Source: Pleurocapsa sp. MO_226.B13
Lineage (GTDB): Bacteria; Cyanobacteriota; Cyanobacteriia; Cyanobacteriales; Xenococcaceae
Direction of reading: 5' to 3'
Assembly (NCBI GenBank): GCA_030064795.1
Contig: JASJEI010000343.1
Coordinates: 1-29,614, forward strand
Length of the DNA: 29,614 nucleotides
Shown here: positions 7,719 to 15,964 of the stretch, piece after piece
How positions within the stretch are numbered: position 1 is the stretch's first letter
Layout of the letters: each line of letters starts with the position of its first letter
Notes under the pieces: model-generated
Database searches by the model: none
What the model saw: the letters and a program-made list of their open reading frames with translations, nothing else
What the model was told of the DNA's origin: nothing
Translations under genes and position numbers: made by a program

Positions 7719-9173
7719 ATGTTAGACCATTCCAATCAGTCAGAGAACCTTATCCAGATGGATGTAGAATCTCTCTGGCATCCGATGACGCAGCACAAGA
7801 AATACCAAAGCAACCCACCCAAACGCATGGATAAAGCCAAGGGTTGTTATGTTACCGATGCAGAAGGAAAAGAGTACCTTGATGGAGTATCGGGTTTGTG
7901 GTGCGTCAATATCGGCTATGGACGCAAAGAATTAGCCGACGCAGCCCAGGAGCAGCTAGTGGAACTGTCTTATTTTCCTTTGGTAATGAGTCATTCTCCA
8001 GCAATCAAACTTGCAGCCAAACTGTTGGAAATGCTTCAGTTTGAGGGCAAAGTTCACTTTTCCAATAGTGGTTCGGAAGCTAACGAAACCGCGTTTAAGA
8101 TGGCGCGTCAATATCATTCCCAGACAGGGGGTGCAAGAAGATATAAAATTATTTCGCGCTATCGAGCATATCATGGCAATACTATGGGTGCGTTGAGTGC
8201 CACTGCTCAAGCAGAACGACGAGCTAAATACGATCCTCTCGTACCTGGTTTTCTTCACGTTCATCCACCCTACTGTTATCGCTGTCCCTTTGGTAAAACC
8301 TACGGTTCGTGCAACATCGAGTGTGCCAGCAATATCGAAAACACGGTAATTCATGAAGGGGCAGAATCAGTTGCTGCCATTATCGTCGAGCCTGTTATTT
8401 CTGGCGGTGGAGTAATTGTACCACCCGATGAATACTTACCGATGCTGCGGGAGATCTGCGATCGCCATGGCATCCTATTAATCTTTGACGAGGTAGTCAG
8501 TGGTTTTGGGCGTTTGGGTAAGATGTTCGGACACCAGCTTTGGGATGTCAAGCCAGATATAATCACCATGGCAAAAGGTATTACTAGTGGTTATTTACCC
8601 CTATCGGCAACCGTTACTCAGCAGCAGATCTTTGAAGCTTTTTTGGATGAAACCGATGCTACTTCCCATTTCCGCCATATCAATACCTACGGTGGTAATC
8701 CCGCCTCTTGCGCCCTGTCTTTAAAAAATATCGAGATTATCGAGACAGAACAGCTAGCGCGACAAGCTGCCAAGATGGGTGCATACTTAAGATCTGAATT
8801 ATCCGCACTTGAAGACCATCCCTATGTCGGAGATATACGAGGTAAAGGATTATTAATCGGGATTGAATTAGTCGCAGATAAAGCAACTAAAGAACCCCTA
8901 GCAGGAGATAAGGTAGGGGCGATTAAGGAACGCTGTTTAGAACTCGGCACGATCGTTGGACGGAACGGCAGCACTGTTCCTGGGCTTTCTAATGTACTAA
9001 TTATTGCTCCCCCTTTGATTTTGACTAAAGCAGATGCAGATGCGATCGTCGATAGTTTGAAACGGGCGTTAGAGGAAGTAGAGAGTAGTAGGGGCGATTC
9101 CCTAAAGGACTCGCTTTATGCGAAGCGGTATCCTTTAGGACGCTTCGCGCGAATCGCCCGTACAAGTGAGTAG
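7719..9173 (+). CDS. Class III PLP aminotransferase, taurine/hypotaurine:pyruvate aminotransferase-like
   Basis: A 484-residue fold-type I PLP enzyme that transfers an omega-amino group to pyruvate or another oxo acid. It shows SLWHPMTQHKKY near residue 18, SGSEANE (cofactor phosphate region), FDEVVSGFG with Asp257 for the PLP ring nitrogen, and MAKGITSGY with Lys286 as the Schiff-base lysine. The insert YRCPFGKTYGSCNIEC and the C-terminal pattern DIRGKGLLIGIELVADKATKEP recall taurine:pyruvate aminotransferases, an attribution made from memory. ATG 7719 is preferred because ggag lies about 6 bp upstream; the frame is also open from a TTG at 7653. Residues 458-484 are encoded by an interspersed palindromic repeat and are not part of the family fold. 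Alanine dehydrogenase follows, which could recycle the alanine produced. Beta-alanine or GABA are alternative amino donors. Confidence 0.88.
   Translation: MLDHSNQSENLIQMDVESLWHPMTQHKKYQSNPPKRMDKAKGCYVTDAEGKEYLDGVSGLWCVNIGYGRKELADAAQEQLVELSYFPLVMSHSPAIKLAAKLLEMLQFEGKVHFSNSGSEANETAFKMARQYHSQTGGARRYKIISRYRAYHGNTMGALSATAQAERRAKYDPLVPGFLHVHPPYCYRCPFGKTYGSCNIECASNIENTVIHEGAESVAAIIVEPVISGGGVIVPPDEYLPMLREICDRHGILLIFDEVVSGFGRLGKMFGHQLWDVKPDIITMAKGITSGYLPLSATVTQQQIFEAFLDETDATSHFRHINTYGGNPASCALSLKNIEIIETEQLARQAAKMGAYLRSELSALEDHPYVGDIRGKGLLIGIELVADKATKEPLAGDKVGAIKERCLELGTIVGRNGSTVPGLSNVLIIAPPLILTKADADAIVDSLKRALEEVESSRGDSLKDSLYAKRYPLGRFARIARTSE
9090..9164. repeat. Nested palindromic interspersed repeat inside the aminotransferase 3' end
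   Basis: The outer arms gggcgattc (9092-9100) and gaatcgccc (9151-9159) enclose further pairs: cctaaagga (9101-9109) with tcctttagg (9131-9139), and gcgaagcg (9120-9127) with cgcttcgc (9141-9148). The core word cctaaagga recurs in the repeat at the window end (29535-29578). The repeat supplies the last 27 codons of the aminotransferase. Confidence 0.75.
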
Positions 9174-9246
9174 CAATTAGAAATAATTTGCTCATTGCCT
9201 ATTTACCTTTCATTATCAATTGTCCATTTACCTTCAGGAGTTAATT

Positions 9247-10356
9247 ATGCAAATTGGTGTACCAAAGGAAATTAAAGACCAAGAATTTAGAGTTGGTTTA
9301 TCTCCCGCTAGCGTTCGGGTTTTAACCGATAGGGGTCATGATGTATTTGTCGAAACCTTAGCAGGTGTGGGTTCGGGATTTAGCGATCGCGACTATCAAC
9401 TAGCTGGAGCAAGTATTGTTGCTGATGCCCAAGCTGCTTGGGAGCGAGAACTGGTAATTAAAGTCAAAGAGCCTTTAAAAAGCGAATATCAGTTTATTCA
9501 GTCAGGACAGATTTTATTTACCTATCTGCATTTAGCAGCGAATAAAACTCTCACTGAGCGTTTAATCGATTCTGGAGTAACGGCGATCGCTTATGAAACC
9601 GTAGAACGCGATCGCACCTTACCTTTATTGATGCCGATGAGTGTAATTGCTGGTAGGCTATCAGTTCAGTTTGGCGCGCGCTTTTTAGAACGACAACAGG
9701 GTGGCAGAGGCGTTCTCTTGGGCGGTATTCCTGGGGTAGCTCCCGGTCAAGTCACGATTTTAGGTGGCGGTGTCGTCGGTACAGAAGCAGCTAAAATTGC
9801 TGTCGGTATGGGTGCAAAGGTACAGATTTTTGAGATTAATGTCGAACGATTATCATATCTGGAAAGTCTGTTTGGTTCTAGGGTAGAACTACTTTACAGT
9901 ACTGCTGGTGCAATTGAAACTGCCGTTCCTAATGCCGACTTGCTGATCGGTGCAGTCTTAATTCCTGGTAAAAATGCTCCAACCTTAGTTAATCGTGCTT
10001 TAGTAGCCAAAATGCGTCCTGGTTCGGTAATTGTCGATGTGGCCGTCGATCAAGGAGGCTGTATTGAAACCCTGCGTCCCACTTCCCACAGTCAGCCTAC
10101 CTATGTTGAGTCGGGAGTAGTCCATTACGGCGTGCCGAATATGCCTGGTGCTGTACCCTGGACGGCTACCCAAGCCCTAAATAATAGTACTCTTCCTTAT
10201 GTAATTAAATTAGCCGATTTAGGGATTGAAGCTCTAGATACCGATCCTGCTTTGGCAATGGGACTAAACGTCAACCAGCATCAGTTGGTGCATCCTGTGG
10301 TCAAACAAGTTTTCCCCGATTTAGCTGCTCGTACTGCCGAGTTCTCTTTGGCTTAG
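9247..10356 (+). CDS. ald: Alanine dehydrogenase
   Basis: A 369-residue NAD-dependent alanine dehydrogenase, catalysing reversible oxidative deamination of L-alanine to pyruvate and ammonia. The N-terminus MQIGVPKEIKDQEFRVGLSP and the segment ELVIKVKEPL are family hallmarks. The NAD-binding glycine motif is ILGGGVVGTEAAKIA (about residues 172-186), and the C-terminal GVPNMPGAVPWTAT is characteristic. ATG 9247 is chosen over an upstream TTG (9220) because it gives the canonical N-terminus and has caggag 8 bp upstream. Length matches the family (about 360-375). It lies 73 bp after the aminotransferase and could regenerate pyruvate as amino acceptor. A stem-loop follows the stop. Confidence 0.96.
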   Translation: MQIGVPKEIKDQEFRVGLSPASVRVLTDRGHDVFVETLAGVGSGFSDRDYQLAGASIVADAQAAWERELVIKVKEPLKSEYQFIQSGQILFTYLHLAANKTLTERLIDSGVTAIAYETVERDRTLPLLMPMSVIAGRLSVQFGARFLERQQGGRGVLLGGIPGVAPGQVTILGGGVVGTEAAKIAVGMGAKVQIFEINVERLSYLESLFGSRVELLYSTAGAIETAVPNADLLIGAVLIPGKNAPTLVNRALVAKMRPGSVIVDVAVDQGGCIETLRPTSHSQPTYVESGVVHYGVPNMPGAVPWTATQALNNSTLPYVIKLADLGIEALDTDPALAMGLNVNQHQLVHPVVKQVFPDLAARTAEFSLA

Positions 10357-10383
10357 TTAGAAATTGGTTGGGTTTAGTGTTCG

Positions 10384-10409
10384 TAGGGGGGAACGACCGT
10401 TCTCCCCTA
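10384..10409. terminator. Palindromic hairpin after ald
   Basis: Bases 10384-10395 (taggggggaacg) pair with 10398-10409 (cgttctccccta) with a single G-T pair and a two-base loop. The hairpin begins 28 bp after the ald stop. No T-run follows, so it may be an interspersed palindromic repeat acting as a transcript end rather than a classical terminator. Confidence 0.5.
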
Positions 10410-10969
10410 TTATTGTGAGAGTGATTAATCTTGTTTATTAAAAATTTCCTAGTCGCAAGACGACTTGAAAATACAGATAAATGATTATCCAAAAAGTAAA
10501 GATTATTAATAATAATTTGGTGATTTATTCCAGTCAAAAATAACAACTAATAAATATCTATCTTTAGATAGAAATATTTAGAAAAATCATGACTATCTAA
10601 TCAAGAAATTCATGTAGATAATAGCTGAACATAAAGTTTTTGTTGTCAAAATATTAGACTAAAATATTAGACGATTTAACTTAGATCGAATTCATCGTAT
10701 ATTCGACTACAGTTTTTTTGGACAAACAATTGCAAACTTAGTTCAAAGATTGGAAAGTATAGCAATCCTAATTTGATTTGTGAAAATTATTTCCTTAAGT
10801 GCTAAGAGAAATCAATCTTTGGTCAGTTGTTATTTTCATGAATAATTCAAGACTGCCAGATGCAAATTAAACAGATATTGTTTTGTTTTTCAAAAGTAAA
10901 TAATCTTCTCCACTCTTTGTAACACACAATATTAAAAACTAAAGCAAATCTACTCTCAAAAATATAATT
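10410..10969. promoter_or_regulatory. AT-rich intergenic region upstream of the AGCS transporter
   Basis: About 560 bp of AT-rich DNA without a supportable gene. It contains a 12-bp direct repeat, aaaatattagac, at 10648-10659 and 10661-10672 (13-bp period). It also has a small inverted repeat, ctatct at 10558-10563 with agatag at 10566-10571. These are possible regulator sites or parts of a long leader for the transporter gene, but no specific factor can be named. Confidence 0.35.
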
Positions 10970-12523
10970 ATGAGAAAATTTTCGACGAAATTCAAAAACT
11001 ATTTTTGGATTCCTGGATTATTGATGGTTTTAATACCTCAAGTTGCTTTGGCTCAAGAAGAAGCAGCTTCGGGAAATATATTTGAAAGTATTTTCCAAAA
11101 CATTGTTAATGTTCTCAATCTCTTAATTTACTTCAAAATTGGTGGTGAAAACGGCATTCCCTTTATTGTCCTCTGGCTAATTGCTGGGGGCATATTTTTT
11201 ACTCTGCGGATGAAATTTATCAATGTTAGGGGCTTCAAGCACGCCATTGATGTAGTCCGAGGTAAATTTGACGACGATGAAGATGAAGGAGATGTATCCC
11301 ACTTCCAAGCACTAGCAGCAGCCCTTTCTGGTACGGTAGGAATCGGTAATATTGCGGGAGTGGCGATCGCCATTCGCATGGGTGGCCCAGGGGCAGCATT
11401 TTGGATGACTGTAGCGGGTTTTTTTGGGATGTCGAGTAAGTTTGCTGAATGTACCCTCGGTCAGAAATTCCGCATCATTAAACCAGACGGTACGGTAGGG
11501 GGTGGCCCGATGTATTACCTCTCTCGTGGTTTGTCATCGATTGGGATGAGCAAAATCGGCAAAGGATTAGGAGTACTGTATGCTATTTCTTGCGCGATCG
11601 CTACTATGGGTGCGGGAAATATGTTTCAGGCAAATCAGGCTTATGCTGCCGTGTCTAATGTCTTGCCCTTTTTTGATAATTTAGGCTGGTTGTTTGGGAT
11701 TATTTTAGTAGTTATAGTTGGGCTAGTAATTCTGGGTGGAATCGAACGGATTGGTTCGGTAGCGGGGATTTTAGTGCCAGTGATGGCGGTGATTTATACC
11801 ATAGCCTGTGTCTGGGTGATGTTAGTCAAATTTACTTCTATTCCTGGGGCGATCGGTACGATCGTTACTTCAGCCTTCAATCCTCAAGCAGTTGTAGGAG
11901 GAGCTATTGGTGCAATTATCATCGGTTTTCAAAGGGCGGTATTTTCCAACGAGGCTGGTATTGGTTCGGCGGCGATCGCTCATTCGGCTGCTCGTACTGA
12001 CGAGCCAGTTAGAGAGGGTATAGTTGCCTTGCTAGAGCCGTTTATCGATACAATGTTTATTTGTAACATGACGGCAATGGTAATCGTTCTGACTGGGGTT
12101 TATGCCGATCCTGCTTCTGCCGAACTTGATGGGGCGAGACTATCTGCTGCTTCCTTTGAGACAGTTATTGGTTGGTTTCCCTACGTAATTGCGATCGCGG
12201 GATTTTTGTTTGCCATCTCTACGATGATTTCTTGGAGTTATTACGGACAGCTAGCCTGGGGGTATTTGTTTGGCGACAGAACGGTCAATATCTACAAAGC
12301 CCTATTTTTGCTCTGTGGATTTATCGGTACGGTAATCAATCTCGATCTTGTTCTAGAATTTAGTGATATCGTTCTGCTGGCAATGTCTTTACCCAATTTG
12401 CTGGGCTGTTTTCTACTTTCTGGGGTAATTGCTAAGGCATTGAATGACTACATGACTCGTTTAGAATCTGGTGCAATGCTGGCAGAAGAGACTGAAAAAA
12501 GACGAGAACCCGTTCTTAAATAA
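10970..12523 (+). CDS. AGCS family sodium:alanine/glycine symporter
   Basis: A 517-residue inner-membrane symporter of the alanine/glycine:cation family with about 10-11 hydrophobic segments. Family landmarks are ALSGTVGIGNIAGVAIAI (about residues 121-138), GGGPMYYLSRGL (about 178-189) and FQRAVFSNEAGIGSAAIAH (about 319-337). The first 28 residues look like a cleavable signal peptide (LIPQVALA then QEEA), placing the start of the mature protein outside. An acidic loop DDDEDEGD lies near residue 95. Family members move small neutral amino acids with sodium; here the context of a taurine-type aminotransferase and a TauE-type exporter leaves open a non-proteinogenic substrate. It is followed after 14 bp by the uspA-like gene and then the exporter, almost certainly one operon. 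Confidence 0.93.
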   Translation: MRKFSTKFKNYFWIPGLLMVLIPQVALAQEEAASGNIFESIFQNIVNVLNLLIYFKIGGENGIPFIVLWLIAGGIFFTLRMKFINVRGFKHAIDVVRGKFDDDEDEGDVSHFQALAAALSGTVGIGNIAGVAIAIRMGGPGAAFWMTVAGFFGMSSKFAECTLGQKFRIIKPDGTVGGGPMYYLSRGLSSIGMSKIGKGLGVLYAISCAIATMGAGNMFQANQAYAAVSNVLPFFDNLGWLFGIILVVIVGLVILGGIERIGSVAGILVPVMAVIYTIACVWVMLVKFTSIPGAIGTIVTSAFNPQAVVGGAIGAIIIGFQRAVFSNEAGIGSAAIAHSAARTDEPVREGIVALLEPFIDTMFICNMTAMVIVLTGVYADPASAELDGARLSAASFETVIGWFPYVIAIAGFLFAISTMISWSYYGQLAWGYLFGDRTVNIYKALFLLCGFIGTVINLDLVLEFSDIVLLAMSLPNLLGCFLLSGVIAKALNDYMTRLESGAMLAEETEKRREPVLK

Positions 12524-12537
12524 CTGGAGGTATCAAG

Positions 12538-12963
12538 ATGAGTTGGCTTAAAAAGAAATCTGTTCTAGTCCCGATTGATTTTTCCGAATCTTCTTATGGC
12601 GCGATCGCTCCTGCTCAAGAATACGTAGAAGATCTTTCATCTCTAAAGGTAATTCACGTCCTCTCTCCCCTCCATCCTGCCGACCCCGCAGCGATGTGGG
12701 ATACCCTCAGCGATTTAGATCGGATGAATAAAGTTAAAGACTTTTTGCAAAAAAAACTCAAGGAAATGGGCTACGAACAAATAGAAATCAAAGTGGCAAT
12801 TGGTAATCCTAGTACCGAAATTGTCAAATATGCTCAAGAGACGGAAACGGATCTAATCGTTATGCCTTCCCACGAACATAAAGGAATAGGTCAATTTCTC
12901 ATAGGTTCGGTAGCCGAAAGGGTGGTGCGTTTATCTCACTGTCCCGTCTTAATTTTGAAATAG
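12538..12963 (+). CDS. Universal stress protein (UspA family)
   Basis: A 141-residue single-domain Usp protein. It begins with SVLVPIDFSESSYGAI (strand 1 and the Asp that contacts nucleotide) and ends with FLIGSVAERVVRLSHCPVLIL. In the nucleotide-binding loop, the first Gly of the usual G-2X-G-9X-G(S/T) motif appears to be Glu (PSHEHKGIGQFLIGS), so ATP binding is uncertain. A strong Shine-Dalgarno (ggaggt) lies just upstream of the ATG. It is sandwiched between the AGCS transporter (14-bp gap) and the TauE-like exporter, whose ATG directly follows its stop codon. This suggests a regulatory role tied to these transporters, an inference only. Confidence 0.93.
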   Translation: MSWLKKKSVLVPIDFSESSYGAIAPAQEYVEDLSSLKVIHVLSPLHPADPAAMWDTLSDLDRMNKVKDFLQKKLKEMGYEQIEIKVAIGNPSTEIVKYAQETETDLIVMPSHEHKGIGQFLIGSVAERVVRLSHCPVLILK

Positions 12964-13689
12964 ATGGCTCTATTGGGAAATGAGTACCTCATAGTTAACG
13001 GTATTATTTTACTGGCAGCTTTGACCCAAAGCATTACTGGCTTTGGCTATTCCATAGTTGCCATGTCTTTTTTGCCTGGAGTAATTGCCCTACAAACCGC
13101 AGTACCTCTAGTTACTCTAGTGGGAATTGTCGGCAATATTATCATTTGGTACTACCATCGGCGTGATTGTAGCTTCAAAGAAGTAGGAAGATTAACCATC
13201 GCTTCTTTGGTTGCTACTCCTTTGGGTGTAATCTTACTCGATCGCATTCCCGAAGCCATAGCTTTAAAAGGATTAGGCATTTTAATTGTCAGCTATGTTC
13301 TTTATGACTGGTGTAATTTTACTTTGCCGAGTTTTAGCTCGGATACCTGGGCTTATCTGCTAGGGGGTGTATCGGGTATTCTCAACGGAGCATATACGGT
13401 TAATGGGCCACCGTTAATTATTTATGGTCACTGTCGTCGCTGGACTCCCCATGAGTTTAAAGGCAATTTAACTGCTTTATTTTTCTTTAGTTCTTTACTG
13501 GCTGCGATCGCTCATGGTTGGCAGGGTAATATCACCATATCTGTCTGGAAATTTGTCGTTTATAGTCTACCTATCTATGGTTGCGGACTGTGGTGGGGAA
13601 TCTTACTTTCTAAAAAAATTGACTCAATAATGTTTAGGCGGATCACTCTGGCTTTGCTAATGTTCGCAGGCTTAAGATTGCTGTTTTAA
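12964..13689 (+). CDS. TauE/SafE family sulfite/anion exporter
   Basis: A 241-residue membrane protein with about eight hydrophobic segments, matching the TauE/SafE (former DUF81) family. The two internal halves each carry the typical motif: QSITGFGYSIVAMSFLP near residues 22-38, and GGVSGILNGAYTVNGPPLIIY near residues 138-158. Characterised members export sulfite or sulfoacetate formed during sulfonate breakdown, but the family also includes proteins of unknown substrate. Its ATG follows the uspA-like stop without any gap, so translation is probably coupled. With the Tpa-like aminotransferase and Ald upstream, sulfite export is the most coherent guess. The gene converges with the minus-strand cluster that starts 18 bp further on. 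Confidence 0.9.
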   Translation: MALLGNEYLIVNGIILLAALTQSITGFGYSIVAMSFLPGVIALQTAVPLVTLVGIVGNIIIWYYHRRDCSFKEVGRLTIASLVATPLGVILLDRIPEAIALKGLGILIVSYVLYDWCNFTLPSFSSDTWAYLLGGVSGILNGAYTVNGPPLIIYGHCRRWTPHEFKGNLTALFFFSSLLAAIAHGWQGNITISVWKFVVYSLPIYGCGLWWGILLSKKIDSIMFRRITLALLMFAGLRLLF

Positions 13690-13707
13690 GCATAGAGCAA
13701 TTAATTA

Positions 13708-13929
13708 TCAAGAACGATCGCACTCACAACAACGGAGGCAAATCCGAAACACGGCAATTACTGCCAAGATTTCTGCGCCAACCAAAAACATTTGCGGGGT
13801 CAGACACAAACCCCAAACCAAAAGAATTGTTCCGACGAGCGCTGCTGAAAGTTGGACTACTTCTTCCCTTGCTTTTAGTCCCCAGGCGATCGCTCCTAAA
13901 CCCAAGCCAATAAAGATTAAAAAGCTCAT
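13708..13929 (-). CDS. Small two-helix membrane protein (hypothetical)
   Basis: A 73-residue protein with two hydrophobic segments: about residues 1-18 (SFLIFIGLGLGAIAWGL) and about 26-62. It ends in a cysteine-rich tail (RICLRCCECDRS) with four Cys within the last 11 residues. Its start codon overlaps the stop of the upstream MBL-fold gene by one base (TAATG), so translation is coupled. I do not recognise a named family. The Cys-rich tail could bind metal or form disulfides, which is speculation. Confidence 0.7.
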   Translation of the reverse strand: MSFLIFIGLGLGAIAWGLKAREEVVQLSAALVGTILLVWGLCLTPQMFLVGAEILAVIAVFRICLRCCECDRS

Positions 13930-14702
13930 TATCTATAATCTAGAACTCTAACCAAAGTGCGATCGTCCTCTAGATCGGATTTTTTAACTGCCAGACTATT
14001 GCTTCCCACCTCAGCGACTTCGAGATCTCCTACTAAAGCCAAGAATTCATCTACAGGAGCTAAATCGCAGTTTTCTAAATTAGCAGCACTGGTACGATAG
14101 TGGGTGGGAATCACCATCTTGGGGTTGAGAATTTTGACTGCCTCTCTTGCTTCTTGGGGATTGTAAGCTTTCATACCACCACCTACGGGAGCAAGCAGGA
14201 TATCTGCACCGCTTAATAAAATTTTATTTTCTGTCTCCAGAGGTGCAGCAGCACCACCTAAATGCAAAATATCGACTCCTCCTTGAGTCCATCGCCAAGC
14301 AACATTTCTCCCAAAGCGTCTACCCCCTTCACGGTCGTGAGGCAAACTAAATCCCTGAAACTTAACGCCTTTGATTTGATGACTTCCAGGGTCGGTAAAC
14401 ACTTCGGGATTTCCTGTCACCGAATCAATTGCGCCTTCATCCAGCAGAAAGCTACTTACCAACACCACATCGGGTTGCACATCTGGCAAACTATATCCAG
14501 CCGTACAGCCTACAGACTGATAGGGATTTACCAATACTCTTAGATCGCTACCCGTAAATAAAAAGCAGGTATGTCCCAAATACTCAATTGTCACCGAGTC
14601 CGAACTAGCTTGAGCGGTAGCAGATTGACGATAAATTAAATTTGTAGCGATCGCCGTTGCCAAACTCGCCCCACCATAACCAATTAACTGTCGCCGTTTC
14701 AT
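13929..14702 (-). CDS. Exported metallo-beta-lactamase-fold protein lacking the HxHxDH motif
   Basis: A 257-residue protein with an N-terminal signal of twin-arginine type (KRRQLIGYGG, hydrophobic stretch, cleavage near ATAQA about residue 31). The body follows the UlaG-like MBL fold: VTIEYLGHTCFLF, LVNPY, then HLGGAAAP (about residues 148-155) and MVIPTHYRT near residue 209. Where UlaG-like enzymes have the metal motif HxHxDH, this protein has VVLVSSFLLDEGAIDS, so the main zinc ligands are absent. I recall similar cyanobacterial homologues with the same loss, so it may be a conserved non-hydrolytic protein. It lies between trpG upstream (11-bp gap) and the coupled small membrane protein. Confidence 0.85.
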   Translation of the reverse strand: MKRRQLIGYGGASLATAIATNLIYRQSATAQASSDSVTIEYLGHTCFLFTGSDLRVLVNPYQSVGCTAGYSLPDVQPDVVLVSSFLLDEGAIDSVTGNPEVFTDPGSHQIKGVKFQGFSLPHDREGGRRFGRNVAWRWTQGGVDILHLGGAAAPLETENKILLSGADILLAPVGGGMKAYNPQEAREAVKILNPKMVIPTHYRTSAANLENCDLAPVDEFLALVGDLEVAEVGSNSLAVKKSDLEDDRTLVRVLDYR

Positions 14703-14713
14703 ATAATTACTGG

Positions 14714-15310
14714 TTACTTACTCTCTAAAGATTGCAAAAAATTCCGCAATAAAGTCTTACCATTATCCGTCAAAATGCTTTCTGGGTGAAATTGTACCCC
14801 TTGTACGTGATGATAATCGCGGTGGCGGACTCCCATAATTGTGCCATCATCGACCCAAGCAGTTATTTCTAAGGTATCGGGAATAGAGGCGCGATCGATT
14901 ACTAAACTGTGATACCTGGTAGCAGTAAAAGGTGACTTTAAACCTTCAAAGATTCCAGTATTGTGATGATGTACCGCAGAAGTCTTACCATGCATCAAGA
15001 CTGGTGCGGAAACTACTTTACCGCCAAAAACCTGACCGATGCTTTGATGACCGAGACAAACTCCTAGGATGGGAATTTGAGAACCCAACTTTTCGATTAA
15101 TTGCAGCGAAATTCCCGCATTTTCAGGACGACCAGGGCCTGGAGAAATTAAGATTCCATCGGGCTTTAATTGGTTTATGGTCTCAATATCGATAGCATCA
15201 TTGCGATAAACGCGGATATCTGAAGCTACAGGGAGTTCTTTAGCCAACTCTCCCAGATACTGCACTAAATTATAAGTAAAACTATCGTAGTTATCGATGA
15301 CGATAATCAA
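14714..15310 (-). CDS. trpG: Glutamine amidotransferase, anthranilate/aminodeoxychorismate synthase component II
   Basis: A 198-residue class I glutamine amidotransferase that releases ammonia from glutamine for anthranilate (tryptophan) or 4-amino-4-deoxychorismate (folate) synthesis. The full length fits (about 190-200). It begins [18 protein letters not shown], has the oxyanion region [12 protein letters not shown], the catalytic Cys in [15 protein letters not shown] (about residues 82-96), and His/Glu in VQFHPESIL near residue 173. No component I gene is adjacent, so it could serve both pathways; trpG versus pabA cannot be settled from sequence alone. It lies 13 bp downstream of dgkA in the same orientation. 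Confidence 0.93.
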   Translation of the reverse strand: MIIVIDNYDSFTYNLVQYLGELAKELPVASDIRVYRNDAIDIETINQLKPDGILISPGPGRPENAGISLQLIEKLGSQIPILGVCLGHQSIGQVFGGKVVSAPVLMHGKTSAVHHHNTGIFEGLKSPFTATRYHSLVIDRASIPDTLEITAWVDDGTIMGVRHRDYHHVQGVQFHPESILTDNGKTLLRNFLQSLESK

Positions 15311-15323
15311 GCTAAAATCTCCA

Positions 15324-15860
15324 TTACAACAAAAGCAGAAGACGTTGCAACAGGGGAGGAAGCAAAATACAGACTGCTACTATCACTGCTGCGATCGCAC
15401 TAATCAAGACTGCACCAGCAGCACAGTCCTTAGCTATTTTAGCTAGCTCGTGATAAGTTTGCTTGACTGTTAGATCGACTACAGCTTCGATTGCGGTGTT
15501 GAGCAGTTCCAAAACCATAACGATCGCGCAGGTCATGACAATTACTGCCATCTCCATTGCTGTAATCTCTAAAAATAAACCCAAGCTTACGGCAAGGATG
15601 CCGATACAGGTGTGAATCCGAAAGTTTCTTTGAGTGACAAAGGCGTAACGGACTCCAGCCCAGGCATATTTAAAACTGAGAAATAAATTTGGTGCTACTT
15701 GCCAAGCTAGATCGCGGATAATTGTTTTCTTGGGAGTCGAAGACTCTGTAGCTGTAGGAACTGTGGAAACTATAGTAGACGATTTCATATTGATATCTAA
15801 TAAAGATAATGACAGATGCTCTTTTCGATTTTGTTCGATCGCGTTCAAAAATTTAACCAT
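15324..15860 (-). CDS. dgkA: Diacylglycerol kinase family protein (DgkA type)
   Basis: A 178-residue membrane protein of the prokaryotic DgkA/undecaprenol kinase family, which phosphorylates diacylglycerol or undecaprenol with ATP. The core runs from about residue 60 ([21 protein letters not shown]) through three hydrophobic helices. It includes the active-site pattern [15 protein letters not shown] (about residues 115-129) and [17 protein letters not shown]. The N-terminal 50 residues are a polar, Ser/Thr-rich extension typical of cyanobacterial members. A second Met 25 residues in (start at 15788) is an alternative start; neither has a clear ribosome-binding site. It lies between ybeY upstream (104 bp) and trpG downstream. 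Confidence 0.9.
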   Translation of the reverse strand: MVKFLNAIEQNRKEHLSLSLLDINMKSSTIVSTVPTATESSTPKKTIIRDLAWQVAPNLFLSFKYAWAGVRYAFVTQRNFRIHTCIGILAVSLGLFLEITAMEMAVIVMTCAIVMVLELLNTAIEAVVDLTVKQTYHELAKIAKDCAAGAVLISAIAAVIVAVCILLPPLLQRLLLLL

Positions 15861-15964
15861 AACCCGTATGCGTACTTATTGGCAAAGTTATCATAACTCA
15901 ACGGCTCAAACGGAATTTGTTCGCACGAAACAGAACCAAAACGGATAATTAATCTCAGATTTGG

